Source: Robiginitalea sediminis (lineage in GTDB: Bacteria > Bacteroidota > Bacteroidia > Flavobacteriales > Flavobacteriaceae). From it: a DNA stretch of 64,000 bases. The translations under genes and the position numbers were made by a program. Under the pieces are notes generated by a model. It was not told the DNA's origin and searched no databases. It saw only the letters and a list, made by a program, of their open reading frames with translations. Below, one piece after another: positions 55,422 to 63,098 of this stretch (positions are counted from its first letter, which is position 1; the number at the start of each line of letters is the position of its first letter). The stretch lies in the NCBI RefSeq assembly GCF_002198115.1, contig NZ_NGNR01000001.1, forward strand, positions 812,296 through 876,295, in the 5' to 3' direction.

Positions 55422-56834
55422 TTAGAGGGACGAAGCCCAGAGAATCCACGGCGTGGCAAGCAGGAAAATGACCGTATTCATTACAGTGATAACGGCACCC
55501 TGCCGGTAAATGTCCTCAGAGGGGAGAAAACCGCTTCCCGCAAACAAAACATTCGAACTGGACGCCTGCGGGGTTACCACCGCAAAGTAATTCGTGGCAA
55601 AAGACAGCATAAAGGCCATCAGGGCAGCCGGCACCTGGGCATCCACGGCCACCTGCAAAAAGACGGCATACAGCGCCAGCAAATGGGCCGTCTGACTCAC
55701 AAAGAGGTAATGGATTAGAATATAGAGTACCGTTAGGAGGACATAGACGGTTATCCAGTGGAAGCCCCCGATATAGGATGCGATCTGGCCTCCCAGGGTC
55801 TGCATAAAGCCCATATCGTTCAGCGCGGTACTCATCATATACAGGATGGCAAACCAGACATAGGTTTCCAGGGCATCCCCTGCACCCTGGCGGATATCGT
55901 CCAAAGTATACACATTGGCCAGGATCAGGACGGATAGCCCGAGGAAGGCGACGATGGCCAGGTTAATGTCCAGGACGGGGGAGAAGGCCCAAAGCAGGAT
56001 CATCCCGAAAAAAGTGACTCCCATAATCCACTCCTGCCGGCTCATGGGTCCCATCTCGCGAAGCGCTTTCCGGGCCACCTCCGGGGCCTGAGGGGTGTAC
56101 TTGCTTTCCGGGGGGAACCGCTTATACAGGACCAGGGGGATCAGGATCAGGGCCAGCAGGCAGGGGACCGAGGCCACCAGCAGCCAGTTCCCGAAGTTCA
56201 TGGTTACCCCGAATTGGGCGGCCAGGCCAGCCCCTACCGGGTTGGCAGCCATACCCGTAAACCAGAGGGCAGAGCTGATGGTATGCCCCGAAATGGCCGT
56301 CATCATCAGGTAGGTCCCGGTATTGCGGCGTTTCTCCGGGGTAGGCTCCGACCCGGTATCGAGGGCCAGGGCGTGGGTAATGGGGTAGAGGATCCCCGAA
56401 CGGGCTGTATTGCTCGGGATGGCAGGCCCCAGCAGGGTGTCGGTCGCCACCACGCAGTACCCCAGGTTTAAGGTGGAATGCCCGAAACGACGGATCAGCA
56501 AAAAGGCAATCCGCCTGCCCAATCCGGATTTGATGACCCCTTTGGCCACCAGGAATGCAGCCAGGATGAGCAGGATGAAACTCTCCGAGAACCCCGAGAA
56601 CGCCGTTTCCGGCGGTAAGACCCGAAGCAGGACCACAGCCACCAGTGCCAGGATGGAGGCGGTAAAAATAGAGAGCCCCTCAATGAGCACCCCGATAATG
56701 GCGGTAATGAATATGGCGAAAAGGTGCCAGGCTTCCGGGGACAGGTTCCAGGGTGCCGGCAGGTTCCAGATGAGGATACCAATAATGAGGGTTATGGCCC
56801 TTTTGATCCAAAGCGTCTTCCGGGAAGGTTCCAA
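55422..56834 (-). CDS. DASS-family dicarboxylate/anion transporter
   Basis: This 470-residue protein has about 12 hydrophobic segments and belongs to the SLC13/DASS family (2-oxoglutarate/malate translocator type). The two repeat signatures are visible as PAIPSNTARSGILYP (the SNT motif) and VTPQASSSNVLFAGSG near the C-terminus. It imports or exchanges di- or tricarboxylates or similar anions. It is followed downstream, on the minus strand, by the convergent RidA gene. No regulator is adjacent. Confidence 0.85.
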   Translation of the reverse strand: MEPSRKTLWIKRAITLIIGILIWNLPAPWNLSPEAWHLFAIFITAIIGVLIEGLSIFTASILALVAVVLLRVLPPETAFSGFSESFILLILAAFLVAKGVIKSGLGRRIAFLLIRRFGHSTLNLGYCVVATDTLLGPAIPSNTARSGILYPITHALALDTGSEPTPEKRRNTGTYLMMTAISGHTISSALWFTGMAANPVGAGLAAQFGVTMNFGNWLLVASVPCLLALILIPLVLYKRFPPESKYTPQAPEVARKALREMGPMSRQEWIMGVTFFGMILLWAFSPVLDINLAIVAFLGLSVLILANVYTLDDIRQGAGDALETYVWFAILYMMSTALNDMGFMQTLGGQIASYIGGFHWITVYVLLTVLYILIHYLFVSQTAHLLALYAVFLQVAVDAQVPAALMAFMLSFATNYFAVVTPQASSSNVLFAGSGFLPSEDIYRQGAVITVMNTVIFLLATPWILWASSL

Positions 56835-56917
56835 GGTAGTAAGGTTGATTCCGTTCCAAGGTAGCGAAAATCGGAAGAAGCCTGACCGTGGTCCGGGAAG
56901 TGTGCTCGTGGCTCAGT

Positions 56918-57173
56918 AGGGCTCAGTCTGAAAATACCAAAACACCGGTCTTGCTTCGCAACCCCGGGTTTTATTTCTAGGAAGCCCTTGTTCAGGGCGA
57001 TGCCGCTAGGAGATACCTTCCCCTGAAGTGCGCTCCGCTCTACTTCAGGGTCGGTGTTCCTAAGGAGGGCTCAGTCTGAAAATACCAAAACACCGGTCTT
57101 GCTTCGCAACCCCGGGTTTTATTCCCGTCGGTCTGCTTAGGAAAGCGAGCTTTCCACGCAAACCTTCGGAAAT
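56918..57173. repeat. tRNA-tail repeat block A (two copies of a ~57-bp unit)
   Basis: A unit beginning GGGCTCAGTCTGAAAATACC and ending CCCCGGGTTTTATT occurs at about 56919-56975 and 57067-57123. Between them a hairpin CCCTGAAGT/ACTTCAGGG lies at 57021-57050. On the minus strand this is the region downstream of tRNA-Arg(CCG). Block B (57355-57604) repeats the whole layout. Confidence 0.8.
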
Positions 57174-57203
57174 AAAACACCCCGGCAACTGCCGGGGTGT
57201 TTT
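57174..57203 (-). terminator. Terminator of tRNA-Arg(CCG)
   Basis: AAAACACCCCGGC-AACT-GCCGGGGTGTTTT is a perfect 13-bp stem. On the minus strand it lies 12 bp after the tRNA 3' end and is followed by TATT. Confidence 0.8.
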
Positions 57204-57215
57204 GGTGCTTATTTG

Positions 57216-57287
57216 TAGCCCCGCTAGGAATCGAACCTAGATCTTGGGTACCGGAAACCCACATACTATCCATTGTACTACGGAGCC
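57216..57287 (-). tRNA. tRNA-Arg (anticodon CCG)
   Basis: The 72-nt gene on the minus strand folds fully. Acceptor is GGCTCCG/CGGGGCT with two G-U pairs, the anticodon arm is TGGGT-TTCCGGT-ACCCA, and the T arm is CTAGG-TTCGATT-CCTAG, with discriminator A. CCA is not encoded. It reads CGG arginine codons. Confidence 0.93.
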
Positions 57288-57354
57288 GCAAGGGGTGCAA
57301 AGATAAAAAGGTTTCTGTGTTTTGGAATAAAAAAGTGTTTTGAGTTTGGAAGGG

Positions 57355-57604
57355 TACAGACTGAAAATACCCAAACGCCGGTTTTGCTTTGTAACCCCGG
57401 GTTTTATTTCTCGTCCTCGCTTAGGGAGGGGTAGGCCAAGAGATAGCTTCCCCTGAAGTGCGCTTCGCACTACTTCAGGGTTGCTGTTCTTGAATGGGGC
57501 TCAGTCTGAAAATACCCAAACGACGGTTTTGCTTCGCAACCCCGGGTTTTATTCCCGTCGGTCTGCTTAGGAAAGCTCGCTTTCCACGCAAACCTCCGGA
57601 AATA
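57355..57604. repeat. tRNA-tail repeat block B
   Basis: This is the same organisation as block A: units at about 57355-57408 and 57497-57553 with a hairpin CCCTGAAGT/ACTTCAGGG at 57451-57480, followed by a terminator and tRNA-Arg(CCU). Sequence similarity to block A is high, so a tRNA-plus-tail segment of roughly 430 bp was duplicated in tandem and the two tRNAs then diverged. Confidence 0.8.
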
Positions 57605-57633
57605 AAACGCCCCGGCAAGTGCCGGGGCGTTTG
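57605..57633 (-). terminator. Terminator of tRNA-Arg(CCU)
   Basis: AAACGCCCCGGC-AAGT-GCCGGGGCGTTT forms a perfect 12-bp stem, 12 bp after the tRNA 3' end on the minus strand. It is related to the terminator of tRNA-Arg(CCG) with compensating changes in the stem. Confidence 0.8.
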
Positions 57634-57645
57634 GGTGCTTATTTG

Positions 57646-57717
57646 TAGCCCCGCCAAGAATCGAACTTGGATCTAAAGTTTAGGAAACTTCTATTCTATC
57701 CATTGAACTACGGGGCC
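57646..57717 (-). tRNA. tRNA-Arg (anticodon CCU)
   Basis: The 72-nt gene on the minus strand has acceptor GGCCCCG/CGGGGCT, anticodon arm GAAGT-TTCCTAA-ACTTT, T arm CCAAG-TTCGATT-CTTGG and discriminator A. CCA is not encoded. It reads AGG codons. Its first 22 nt are repeated twice upstream, at 58147-58168 and 58598-58619, in the GIY-YIG modules. Confidence 0.93.
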
Positions 57718-58146
57718 AATCTTTTGGAAGCGGTTCAAAAGGGTTTGCGAATTTATGAATACTTTTTAAAAATGGTTGTCTCTGAATGATTATCCCGATG
57801 GGTTAAAGGACTTTTGATCAAATCTGTCGATGAGTTTTTTCTGCATTTCGGGATACTTTTTCAAATTATCAACATATTGCCGGCTTTTCATCCGCTTGAT
57901 ATGTTGTTCTATTTTAAGCCCGATGGTCTTATTTCTAACTTCAAGGATCAGATAGTATTCCCAGGGAATTTTATTTCGGGACTTACCTTGATTGAGGCCT
58001 TTATCATTGTGCCACTTAAGTCTTTTCTGGGTATCGCTAGTGCTGCCGATGTAATACGAATCGTCTTTAAGGGACCGTATCATGTAGACGTAGTAAGGCA
58101 CGTTATTCAGGAAATGAAAGGAAACTTCCCCCGATAGCTATCGGGG
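57696..58146 (-). mobile_element. GIY-YIG/tRNA module, copy 1 (451 bp)
   Basis: On the minus strand, from 58146 down to 57696, the unit contains the palindrome CCCCGATAGCTATCGGGG (58129-58146), a GTG-started GIY-YIG gene and a ~50-bp AT-rich promoter-like tail. It ends in the first 22 nt of tRNA-Arg(CCU), here joined to the rest of the intact tRNA. The period to copy 2 is exactly 451 bp. Read this way, the unit inserted after tRNA nucleotide 22 and supplied a replacement promoter and 5' end. Confidence 0.7.
57790..58101 (-). CDS. GIY-YIG nuclease, copy 1
   Basis: This 103-residue single-domain GIY-YIG endonuclease of the UPF0213/YhbQ type starts at GTG. The motif is Y4-V-Y with Y17-I-G, the catalytic arginine is probably R27 (KRLKWHN) and the metal-binding glutamate E65 (GLKIEQHIKR). 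The basic C-terminal half can bind nucleic acid. It differs from copy 2 at nine residues, none of them catalytic, so both genes seem under selection. It lies 45 bp after a 22-nt tRNA 5' fragment and may be transcribed from a tRNA promoter. Confidence 0.85.
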   Translation of the reverse strand: MPYYVYMIRSLKDDSYYIGSTSDTQKRLKWHNDKGLNQGKSRNKIPWEYYLILEVRNKTIGLKIEQHIKRMKSRQYVDNLKKYPEMQKKLIDRFDQKSFNPSG

Positions 58147-58597
58147 CTATCCATTGAACTACGGGGCCAAGCTTTTGGAAGCGGTACAAAAGGGTTTGCG
58201 AATTTATGAATACTTTTTAAAAGTGGTTGTCTCTTAATGACTATCCTAATGGGTTAAAGGACTTTTGATCAAATCTGTCGATGAGCTTTTTCTGCATTTC
58301 GGGATACTTTTTCAAATTATCAACATATTGCCGGCTTTTCATCCGCTTGATATGTTGTTCTATTTTAAGCCCGATGGTCTTGTTTCTAACTTCAAGGATC
58401 AGGTGGTATTCCCAGGGAATTTTGTTTCGGGACTTTCCTTGATTGCGGTCTTTATCATTGTGCCACTTAAGTCTTTTCAGGGTATCGTAAGTGCTGCCGA
58501 TGTAATAGGAAGCGTCTTTAAAGGATCGTATCACGTAGACGTAGTAAGGCACTTTTCTGAGGAAATGACAGGAAACTTCCCCCGATAGCTATCGGGG
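58147..58597 (-). mobile_element. GIY-YIG/tRNA module, copy 2 (451 bp)
   Basis: This is the same unit as 57696-58146. It has a palindrome at 58580-58597, a GIY-YIG gene, a promoter-like tail with CGAATTTA at 58199-58206, and a 22-nt tRNA 5' fragment at 58147-58168, which here is not followed by a tRNA body. A further 22-nt fragment at 58598-58619 precedes it. That fragment is probably the original tRNA start, now separated from its gene. Confidence 0.7.
58241..58552 (-). CDS. GIY-YIG nuclease, copy 2
   Basis: This 103-residue GTG-started GIY-YIG domain protein is identical to copy 1 at 94 of 103 positions; most changes lie in the first half (7, 11, 14, 22, 25, 35, 36, 50). The motif tyrosines, R27 and E65 are kept. 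It is nearest the original tRNA-Arg promoter region. Expected activity is site-specific or structure-specific DNA nicking or cleavage. The tRNA gene is the likely target by context only. Confidence 0.85.
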   Translation of the reverse strand: MPYYVYVIRSFKDASYYIGSTYDTLKRLKWHNDKDRNQGKSRNKIPWEYHLILEVRNKTIGLKIEQHIKRMKSRQYVDNLKKYPEMQKKLIDRFDQKSFNPLG

Positions 58598-58619
58598 CTA
58601 TCCATTGAACTACGGGGCC
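58598..58619 (-). other. Detached 5' end of tRNA-Arg(CCU)
   Basis: These 22 nt are identical to nucleotides 1-22 of the intact tRNA (57696-57717), up to the 3' side of the D loop. They are followed on the minus strand by the palindrome of the GIY-YIG module instead of the anticodon arm. Upstream lies TGCGAATTTAAAAATACTTTT (58629 on, plus strand), resembling the tails of the modules. This was probably the start of the tRNA before insertion. Confidence 0.75.
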
Positions 58620-58686
58620 GCAGCGGGGTGCGAATTTAAAAATACTTTTCCAAAACTTCCCTAAATTCGTAGGGAAAGCAAGACGT

Positions 58687-59130
58687 GTGAAGGCAAAGAA
58701 AAAGATCAACCTATTTGTGGACGGGGCTATAACCCCGGGGTTTATCGCGGAATCCATCGCGAAACACCAAAGCAAAACAGGCATAGGCGCCCACGATATC
58801 TTCCTGGGGCAGGTACGGGCAGACCAGATTGATGGTAAAACGGTAACGTCCATAAGTTACACGGCCTACGAGGAAATGGCCCTGGAGAAGATGTATGAAA
58901 TCCGGGAAGATACCTTTTCAAAATTCGACCTGAGCTGCATGCATGTGTACCATAGCCTGGGGGAGGTACCCACGGGGGAAATCTGCCTTTTTGTATTTGT
59001 ATCCTCTGCCCACCGCGGGCCGGTATTTGAGGCTTTGCACTATGTGGTGGAACGAATTAAGAAGGAGTTGCCCGTATTCGGAAAGGAACACTTCGGAGAC
59101 CAGGGCTACACCTGGAAAGTCAATACCTGA
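58687..59130 (+). CDS. moaE: Molybdopterin synthase catalytic subunit MoaE
   Basis: This 147-residue protein has the MoaE motifs: GAHDIFLGQVRAD, YTAYEEMALEKM, HSLGEVPTGEICLFVFVSSAHR, and the catalytic lysine region RIKKELPVFGKEHF with GYTWK. It forms molybdopterin synthase with MoaD and converts cyclic pyranopterin phosphate to molybdopterin. moaC follows 4 bp later. No moaD is present in the window. Confidence 0.92.
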   Translation: MKAKKKINLFVDGAITPGFIAESIAKHQSKTGIGAHDIFLGQVRADQIDGKTVTSISYTAYEEMALEKMYEIREDTFSKFDLSCMHVYHSLGEVPTGEICLFVFVSSAHRGPVFEALHYVVERIKKELPVFGKEHFGDQGYTWKVNT

Positions 59131-59134
59131 TCCT

Positions 59135-59563
59135 ATGGTCGATATTACAGCAAAGAAAGCAACCCTGCGCACGGCCGTGGCAGAGGCCCTGGTGGTACTG
59201 AGCGACTCCAAAACCGTTACCGCGATTGAAGCCGGCCAGGTACCCAAGGGGGATGTTTTTGAAATGAGCCGCGCCGCGGGCCTCTTGGGGATCAAGAAGA
59301 CTCCGGACCTGCTGCCTGACTGCCACCCTCTGCCTATTGAGGGAGCCAGGATCACCTACCAGATGGAAGGCCTGGAAATCCGCATCCGGGTTTGGGTCAC
59401 TACGATTTATAAAACAGGGGTGGAGGTAGAGGCTATGCACGGGGCCAGCGTTGTGGCCCTGAACCTCTACGACATGCTGAAGCCCCTCGACAAGGGGATC
59501 GAAATCCGAAATATCCGGTTGGTGGAGAAAACAGGAGGTAAATCCGATATCCGCCGGTCCTGA
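59135..59563 (+). CDS. moaC: Cyclic pyranopterin monophosphate synthase MoaC
   Basis: This 142-residue protein starts at MVDITAKKATLRTAVAEA, about 15 residues shorter than E. coli MoaC, whose N-terminal tail is missing. Conserved regions are present: LLPDCHPLPIEGARI, TGVEVEAMHGASVVALNLYDM, and the lysine loop DKGIEIRNIRLVEKTGGKSD. It completes the GTP to cPMP step after MoaA. It is co-transcribed with moaE. Confidence 0.92.
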   Translation: MVDITAKKATLRTAVAEALVVLSDSKTVTAIEAGQVPKGDVFEMSRAAGLLGIKKTPDLLPDCHPLPIEGARITYQMEGLEIRIRVWVTTIYKTGVEVEAMHGASVVALNLYDMLKPLDKGIEIRNIRLVEKTGGKSDIRRS

Positions 59564-59569
59564 GACCAG

Positions 59570-60286
59570 TTACCTCAGGGACCAGATCTCGTACATGGGC
59601 TCCCCTCGGCTGTTACTGCCCTTGTGGTGCCAGTCATTCCCCATGCGTTCGAACTGGAAGCTGAGTTCTGCCCCTACCCGGCTGTCATCCCTCGAAAAGA
59701 ATTCGATAACCTCGGTGTAGGCCCCGTCCATGGCAGCGTATCGCCCGCCTCCGGTGCCCATAAAGGCCATGGTCTCGGTATTGTAGGCAATCCATTGGAA
59801 ATGGCCATCCATCAGGAACTTCAGGGTTTTGCGCGGGTTGGAATCCCCCCTGCGTTCCTGTCCCTCGTCCGGACCCCGGGTGGCAAAAAGCCATTCCCCG
59901 TCCAGTTCCTGAGACAAATGGGGCTGCCGGGTGTAGGGCCGGTCTTCATTGCCGTTAAAGATCAGGTTTCCCGACACAAATCCATAGGAGACATGGTGCT
60001 GGCGCTCCCCGGTTTTTTCGAAATCCGAATTAAACTCAAGGGTTACCCGCATGCTGTCTTCCTCTATGGTGTAAAACCCTCCCATGGTCTGAATAAAATG
60101 GGCCGGGTCTGAATCATAACTGGTGTAGATGGCGTAGTCCTCCGAGATTTTCAGGACGTGGTGGCGCACCCCTGTATCGAGGGTTTCCTTCGCGGTATAG
60201 ACCCCGGGCTCCAGTTGTGCGCTGGAAATAGGCGCTGTCAGAAGGGCCAGTATGAGGGCAGCAGGTTTGGTATTTAATAATTTCAT
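59570..60286 (-). CDS. Exported protein of unknown function
   Basis: This 238-residue protein has a signal peptide (to about 23, PISSAQ). The mature part is beta-rich with repeated lipocalin-like elements (GGFYTIEEDSMRVTLEFNS, LDGEWLFATRGPDEG, GGRYAAMDGAYTEVIEFF). The pattern suggests a secreted DUF4488/lipocalin-like domain often seen in Bacteroidota, but I cannot fix the family. It converges on moaC with 6 bp between the stops. Confidence 0.65.
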   Translation of the reverse strand: MKLLNTKPAALILALLTAPISSAQLEPGVYTAKETLDTGVRHHVLKISEDYAIYTSYDSDPAHFIQTMGGFYTIEEDSMRVTLEFNSDFEKTGERQHHVSYGFVSGNLIFNGNEDRPYTRQPHLSQELDGEWLFATRGPDEGQERRGDSNPRKTLKFLMDGHFQWIAYNTETMAFMGTGGGRYAAMDGAYTEVIEFFSRDDSRVGAELSFQFERMGNDWHHKGSNSRGEPMYEIWSLR

Positions 60287-60699
60287 AATTTACATAAGAG
60301 TTGGACCACCCGAATTTACGATATATTTCCGTTCGGGAACAGGAGAAAACACCGCTGGGAAGCGGGCTAAAAAAAAATGTGCAATCGCGCTTGTTTTTTT
60401 GAAAAAAAGGTTTCATTTGCACCCGCGTAAACGGTATGTACCGCAGGCGCGTAGCTGAACATTTTGAAGTGTGTTTCTATGTTCGGGCTGGCAGGATTTA
60501 GGAAGTCATACCTGTCAGCGGCCTATGGGATAGGCAACCGGAGTTTAAAGCTAACTTCCGCATTTCTGTTTTTCCGGGAATTCCTTTTCCCATCCTTGCC
60601 AGGCGGCGATTTGTATCCTCCTGGTGTCCTTCTCAGTCCGGGGAGCGTTTCCCCTGTTTTTGCCACCGGATCGGACGGATCCACTGAATTACAACATCC
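60287..60699. other. 413-bp intergenic region before the polyamine operon
   Basis: I see no convincing gene. The left third is AT-rich and on the minus strand carries TAAATTCG, a -7-like box for the exported-protein gene. The centre has short A and T runs. An open frame from TTG 60464 whose stop overlaps the speA start (ATGA) lacks any protein character. The region should hold the operon promoter, but no clear box could be assigned. Confidence 0.5.
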
Positions 60700-62169
60700 A
60701 TGAATATTACTTACCGCGATCTAATCGATCAGACGTACTACTTTCCTACCGAAGAGTTCGACCTTGACCAGTCCGGGCTCCGGTTTAACGGAGTTTCCCT
60801 CAATGACCTGGTGGAGCGCTACGGCAGCCCCATGAAGTTTACCTATCTGCCCAAGATTTCCCAGAACATCAACAAGGCCAAGGGCTGGTTTGCCGATGCC
60901 ATGGCCAAATACGACTATCCCGGGAAATACTATTACTGTTATTGTACCAAGAGCTCCCATTTCCGCTATGTACTGGACGAGGCCCTGAAGAACGATATCC
61001 ATATGGAGACCTCTTCGGCTTTCGACATCAATATTGTGGAGCACCTGAAAAAGGAAGGCCGTATCGATAATGATACCTATGTTATTTGCAACGGGTTCAA
61101 ACGGGAGGCGTATATCGACAATATTGCCCGTTTGATTAATGGCGGCCACCACAACTGTGTTCCCATCATCGACAATTATGAGGAGTTGTCCCTTTTGGAG
61201 GGGGCCATAGACAAACCCTTCCAGGTGGGGATCCGCATCGCTTCCGAAGAGGAACCGAAATTCGAATTTTATACCTCCCGCCTGGGCATCGGGTACAAGG
61301 ATATCGTCCCTTTTTACGAGAACCAGATCCGGGATTCGGAGCAGGTAGAACTCAAGATGCTCCACTTTTTCATCAATACGGGGATACGGGACAACGCCTA
61401 TTACTGGAACGAGCTGGTGAAGTGTCTTAAGGTGTATGTGCGCCTGCGCAAGATTTGCCCCACCCTGGACAGCCTGAACATCGGTGGGGGCTTCCCTACC
61501 AAGAACTCCCTGGCCTTTGAGTACGATTACGCGTACATGGTAGACGAGATTGTAAACCAGATACGCCTGGCATGCGAGGAAGAGAACATCCCGCCGCCCC
61601 ACATCTTTACCGAATTCGGGAGCTTTACCGTAGGCGAAAGCGGGGGCGCCATTTACCAGGTGCTGTACCAAAAGCAACAAAACGACCGGGAAAAATGGAA
61701 CATGATAGACAGCTCGTTTATCACTACCCTCCCGGATGCATGGGCCATCAACAAGCGGTTCATCATGCTGCCCATCAACCGCTGGAATGACCCCTATGAG
61801 CGCGTCCTGTTGGGGGGGCTTACCTGTGACAGCGACGATTACTACAACAGCCAGCAGGATATGAATGCCATATACCTGCCCAAATACCACGTGAGCAAGC
61901 CGCTTTACATCGGCTTTTTCCATACCGGGGCCTACCAGGAAACCATCGGGGGCTTTGGGGGGTTGCAGCACTGCCTGATCCCGCACCCGAAACACGTGCT
62001 GATAGACCGGGACGAAGAAGGACAGATCACCTACCGGCTCTTCAGCCGGCAGCAGCGCCCGGAAGACCACCTCAGGATACTGGGGTACGACGGGGAATAT
62101 GCCGAAACGGAAGAACCCCTGGTGATGCCCGAAAATGAATTGGCCAACCCTAATGCATTGAATTCATGA
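60700..62169 (+). CDS. speA: Biosynthetic arginine decarboxylase (fold III)
   Basis: This 489-residue PLP enzyme has the TIM barrel and beta domain of alanine-racemase-fold decarboxylases. The PLP lysine is K84 (YCYCTKSSHF), the phosphate loop is NIGGGFPTKN, and the C-terminal substrate site is near GLTCDSDD. It is ~150 residues shorter than E. coli SpeA, lacking the helical insertion, a form common in Bacteroidota. It produces agmatine from arginine. Its stop overlaps the speB start. Confidence 0.9.
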   Translation: MNITYRDLIDQTYYFPTEEFDLDQSGLRFNGVSLNDLVERYGSPMKFTYLPKISQNINKAKGWFADAMAKYDYPGKYYYCYCTKSSHFRYVLDEALKNDIHMETSSAFDINIVEHLKKEGRIDNDTYVICNGFKREAYIDNIARLINGGHHNCVPIIDNYEELSLLEGAIDKPFQVGIRIASEEEPKFEFYTSRLGIGYKDIVPFYENQIRDSEQVELKMLHFFINTGIRDNAYYWNELVKCLKVYVRLRKICPTLDSLNIGGGFPTKNSLAFEYDYAYMVDEIVNQIRLACEEENIPPPHIFTEFGSFTVGESGGAIYQVLYQKQQNDREKWNMIDSSFITTLPDAWAINKRFIMLPINRWNDPYERVLLGGLTCDSDDYYNSQQDMNAIYLPKYHVSKPLYIGFFHTGAYQETIGGFGGLQHCLIPHPKHVLIDRDEEGQITYRLFSRQQRPEDHLRILGYDGEYAETEEPLVMPENELANPNALNS

Positions 62170-63098
62170 ATCCGAACAACAATTATGCGGGCATCCCGGA
62201 TAGGTATGCCCAACTGGAGAAGGCCGGGGTAGTTCTGATCCCCGTACCTTACGATGGTACCAGTACCTGGGGCAAAGGTGCAGACCGAGGACCCGAGGCT
62301 TTCCTGGATGCCTCTGCCAATATGGAGCTCTACGATATAGAAACCGATTCCGAAGTCTACCGCCAGGGGATTTACCTGGCGCCTCCCATCACGGAAGACA
62401 GCAGCCCGGAGGCCCTGGTGGACGCCGTGCACAGCACGGTTAAGGGGTATATCAAGCGCAATAAATTCGTAACCCTTTTCGGGGGGGAGCATTCCCTTTC
62501 CATCGGTTCCATCCGCGCCTTCAACGAATGCTTCGAAGACCTGACGGTCCTTCAGATAGACGCCCATGCCGACTTGCGGAAGGAGTATGAGGGCAGCGCC
62601 TGTAACCACGCCTGTGCCGTACATGAGGCCGCCCAGACCACCAACCTGGTACAGGTGGGGATCCGCAGTATGGATGCCATCGAAAAGACCTATATGGACC
62701 AGGAAAAGGTCTTTTTCGCCCATGAGATGGCCACGGACGATTACTGGATGGACAAGGTAATAGACCTGTTGGGAGACAACGTGTTTATCACCTTCGATCT
62801 GGATGCCCTGGACCCATCCATCATGCCTTCTACCGGTACCCCTGAACCCGGGGGGCTGTTCTGGTATGAAACCCTCGAGTTCCTCAGGCGGGTCTTCGAG
62901 GAGAAGAATGTGGTGGGCTTCGACCTGGTGGAACTTTGCCCCAACCCGGCCAACCGGGCCCCGGATTTTTTGGCCGCCAAGTTGTACTACAAAATGCTTA
63001 CCTATAAATTTTCCGGTGAAGAGGCCGAGGAAGACGAACCCGCAGATTCCGGATCGGTTCCGGGGCTTGCGACAAACTTCGATGACGATGACTACTAA
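62166..63098 (+). CDS. speB: Agmatinase
   Basis: This 310-residue ureohydrolase has all metal-site motifs: GGEHS, DAHADLR and FDLDALDPS. It splits agmatine to putrescine and urea. The C-terminal ~25 residues (EEAEEDEPADSGSV, ending DDDDY) are acidic and probably disordered, beyond the normal family end. It overlaps speA by four bases and the next gene by about 17 bases, so all three are coupled. Confidence 0.92.
   Translation: MNPNNNYAGIPDRYAQLEKAGVVLIPVPYDGTSTWGKGADRGPEAFLDASANMELYDIETDSEVYRQGIYLAPPITEDSSPEALVDAVHSTVKGYIKRNKFVTLFGGEHSLSIGSIRAFNECFEDLTVLQIDAHADLRKEYEGSACNHACAVHEAAQTTNLVQVGIRSMDAIEKTYMDQEKVFFAHEMATDDYWMDKVIDLLGDNVFITFDLDALDPSIMPSTGTPEPGGLFWYETLEFLRRVFEEKNVVGFDLVELCPNPANRAPDFLAAKLYYKMLTYKFSGEEAEEDEPADSGSVPGLATNFDDDDY

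Noticed and set aside
57790-58552. GIY-YIG genes considered as group I intron homing endonucleases
   Set aside because: No intron core lies around them, the tRNA has no anticodon-loop intron, and the duplicated 5' tRNA fragment is not explained by splicing.
60464-60703. 79-codon frame whose stop overlaps the speA start (ATGA)
   Set aside because: The coupling looked attractive, but it starts at TTG, is rich in Pro/Ser/Gly without a domain, and lies in a likely promoter region.
60721-62070. 449-codon minus-strand frame
   Set aside because: It is antisense to arginine decarboxylase, which is unmistakable in the plus frame.
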